This document shows positions 4,019 through 5,024 of a DNA stretch of 5,024 nucleotides, piece after piece. A program made the position numbers and the translations under genes. Location: positions 1 to 5,024 of the forward strand of contig JBBSCO010000105.1 of NCBI GenBank assembly GCA_038250235.1. Reading direction: 5' to 3'. Within the stretch, counting starts at the first letter, position 1; each line of letters starts with the position of its first letter. A model generated the notes under the pieces. That model did no database searches, had not been told where the DNA came from, and saw only the letters and a program-made list of their open reading frames with translations. The stretch is from JAAUTS01 sp038250235 (GTDB lineage Bacteria; Verrucomicrobiota; Verrucomicrobiia; Methylacidiphilales; JAAUTS01).

Positions 4019-5024
4019 GTGAGAACACCCGCTACCCATAGGGAAATCCACCTGATTTCCCGGCCTCAGGGTGTGCCCACCGCGAAAAACTTCGAGGTTG
4101 TCGAGACCGATGTTCCCTCGCCGGGCACCGGGGAAATCCTCGTCCGCAACAAGTGGCTCTCCGTTGATCCTTACATGCGCGGACGGATGAACGTGGGCGA
4201 AAGTTATGTTCCCTCATTCAAACTGGGCGAACCGTTGGAGGGCGGCTGCGTTGGCGAAGTGGTCAAGTCCAATAACAAACAGTTTAGTGTTGGCGATCAC
4301 GTCCTCGGCAACCAGGGCTGGCGCGAATATTGGACCTCTAACGGTGAAGGAGTGGGTAGTATCGATACCAAGGCCGCCGAACCTCAGAACTATCTCAGCA
4401 TCCTTGGCCTCACCGGCATGACCGCGTGGGTTGGACTCAACGAGATCGGGAAGCTCAAAGAGGGTGAGAGCGTTTTTGTCTCCGCCGCCTCCGGAGCGGT
4501 CGGTTCCATCGTGTGTCAGATCGCCAAAATCAAAAACTGCCGCGTCGTTGGCAGCGCGGGCTCCGCCGACAAGATCGCCTGGCTCAAGACTGAAGCGGGC
4601 GTCGTTGAAGCGTTCAACTACCACGACACCGATGACGTCTCCGCCACCCTCGCCAAGCTTTGCCCCGGCGGCATTGATCTCTACTTCGACAACGTCGGCG
4701 GCAACCACCTTAAAGGAGCCATCGACCATATGAACGACTTCGGGCGCATTGTCTGTTGCGGGATGATATCCGGCTACAACGATGAGAAGCCGAAGCCCGG
4801 CCCGGAGAATCTATTCAAGATCATCGGCAAGCGGATCCGGATGCAGGGCTTCATCGTGCGCGACCATCAGAATCTCCAGCCAGAATTCCAAAAGGAAATG
4901 GGCGCATGGATCCGCGCCGGACGCATCGTGTGGGAGGAAACCATCGCTGAAGGAATCGAAAACGCGCCCAAAGCCTTTATCGAACTTTTCGAAGGGGACA
5001 AGATGGGCAAGGCCCTCGTGAAGG
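4019..5024 (+). CDS. CurA-like NADP-dependent oxidoreductase (zinc-independent MDR, enone reductase), 3' partial
   Basis: An open frame starting at GTG 4019 runs off the right edge after 335 codons. Relatives are about 340-345 residues, so only a few are missing. The N-terminus reads THREIHLISRPQGVPTAKNF, and the signature LSVDPYMRGRM (47-57) is diagnostic of the CurA/YncB, leukotriene B4 dehydrogenase and prostaglandin reductase group. The nucleotide-binding loop is AASGAVGS (156-163). DLYFDNVGG (220-228), GPENLFKIIGKRIRMQGF and the C-terminal ENAPKAFIELFEGDKMGKA also match. Zinc ligands are absent, as expected. Such enzymes reduce the C=C bond of alpha,beta-unsaturated ketones and aldehydes with NADPH; the substrate here is unknown. 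GTG was chosen because it gives the family-standard N-terminus and lies 19 bp after the DJ-1 stop. No ATG sits at the right place and no clear Shine-Dalgarno precedes it. Confidence 0.92.
   Translation, partial: MRTPATHREIHLISRPQGVPTAKNFEVVETDVPSPGTGEILVRNKWLSVDPYMRGRMNVGESYVPSFKLGEPLEGGCVGEVVKSNNKQFSVGDHVLGNQGWREYWTSNGEGVGSIDTKAAEPQNYLSILGLTGMTAWVGLNEIGKLKEGESVFVSAASGAVGSIVCQIAKIKNCRVVGSAGSADKIAWLKTEAGVVEAFNYHDTDDVSATLAKLCPGGIDLYFDNVGGNHLKGAIDHMNDFGRIVCCGMISGYNDEKPKPGPENLFKIIGKRIRMQGFIVRDHQNLQPEFQKEMGAWIRAGRIVWEETIAEGIENAPKAFIELFEGDKMGKALVK

Overview
The window is a chromosomal segment of a moderately GC-rich bacterium. The long gene-free stretches, the two main genes starting without a Shine-Dalgarno sequence behind A-rich leaders, and GTAG-headed palindromes would suit a verrucomicrobial-type genome. 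That assignment is impression-level inference, because there is no rRNA or other phylogenetic marker here.

Layout. (1) Bases 1-831, plus strand: the last 28 codons of an unidentified gene overlap (ATGA) a complete family 2 glycosyltransferase of the TIGR04283 type. That family is linked by annotation to arsenosugar biosynthesis (formerly 'rSAM/selenodomain-associated transferase 2'). (2) Bases 832-2272: about 1.4 kb with no intact gene of normal size, but not empty. It holds a 92-bp element bounded by perfect 18-bp inverted repeats, and a minus-strand antitoxin/ParE-toxin operon inactivated by three separate lesions. It also holds two tandem GTAG-headed REP-like hairpins, a diverged direct repeat lying on both sides of the toxin-antitoxin remnant, further hairpins, and a 36-codon ORF just before the next gene. 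(3) Bases 2273-5024, plus strand: a tightly spaced three-gene set. It encodes a zinc alcohol/aldehyde dehydrogenase (YahK/CAD type), a DJ-1/PfpI-family protein, and a CurA-like NADPH-dependent enone reductase. The last gene starts at GTG and runs off the right edge a few codons before its expected end.

How the genes may work together. The downstream trio joins an NADP(H)-type aldehyde reductase, a DJ-1/PfpI protein (a family linked to methylglyoxal/glycation stress) and a C=C reductase acting on alpha,beta-unsaturated carbonyls. Together they look like a reactive-carbonyl or electrophile detoxification operon (inference). The glycosyltransferase belongs to a separate unit that continues upstream of the window. 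The middle region looks like a zone of decay and small repeats. I see no clearly new multi-gene system. The most distinctive signals are the tandem REP-like hairpins, the TIR-bounded mini-element and the decayed toxin-antitoxin pair.
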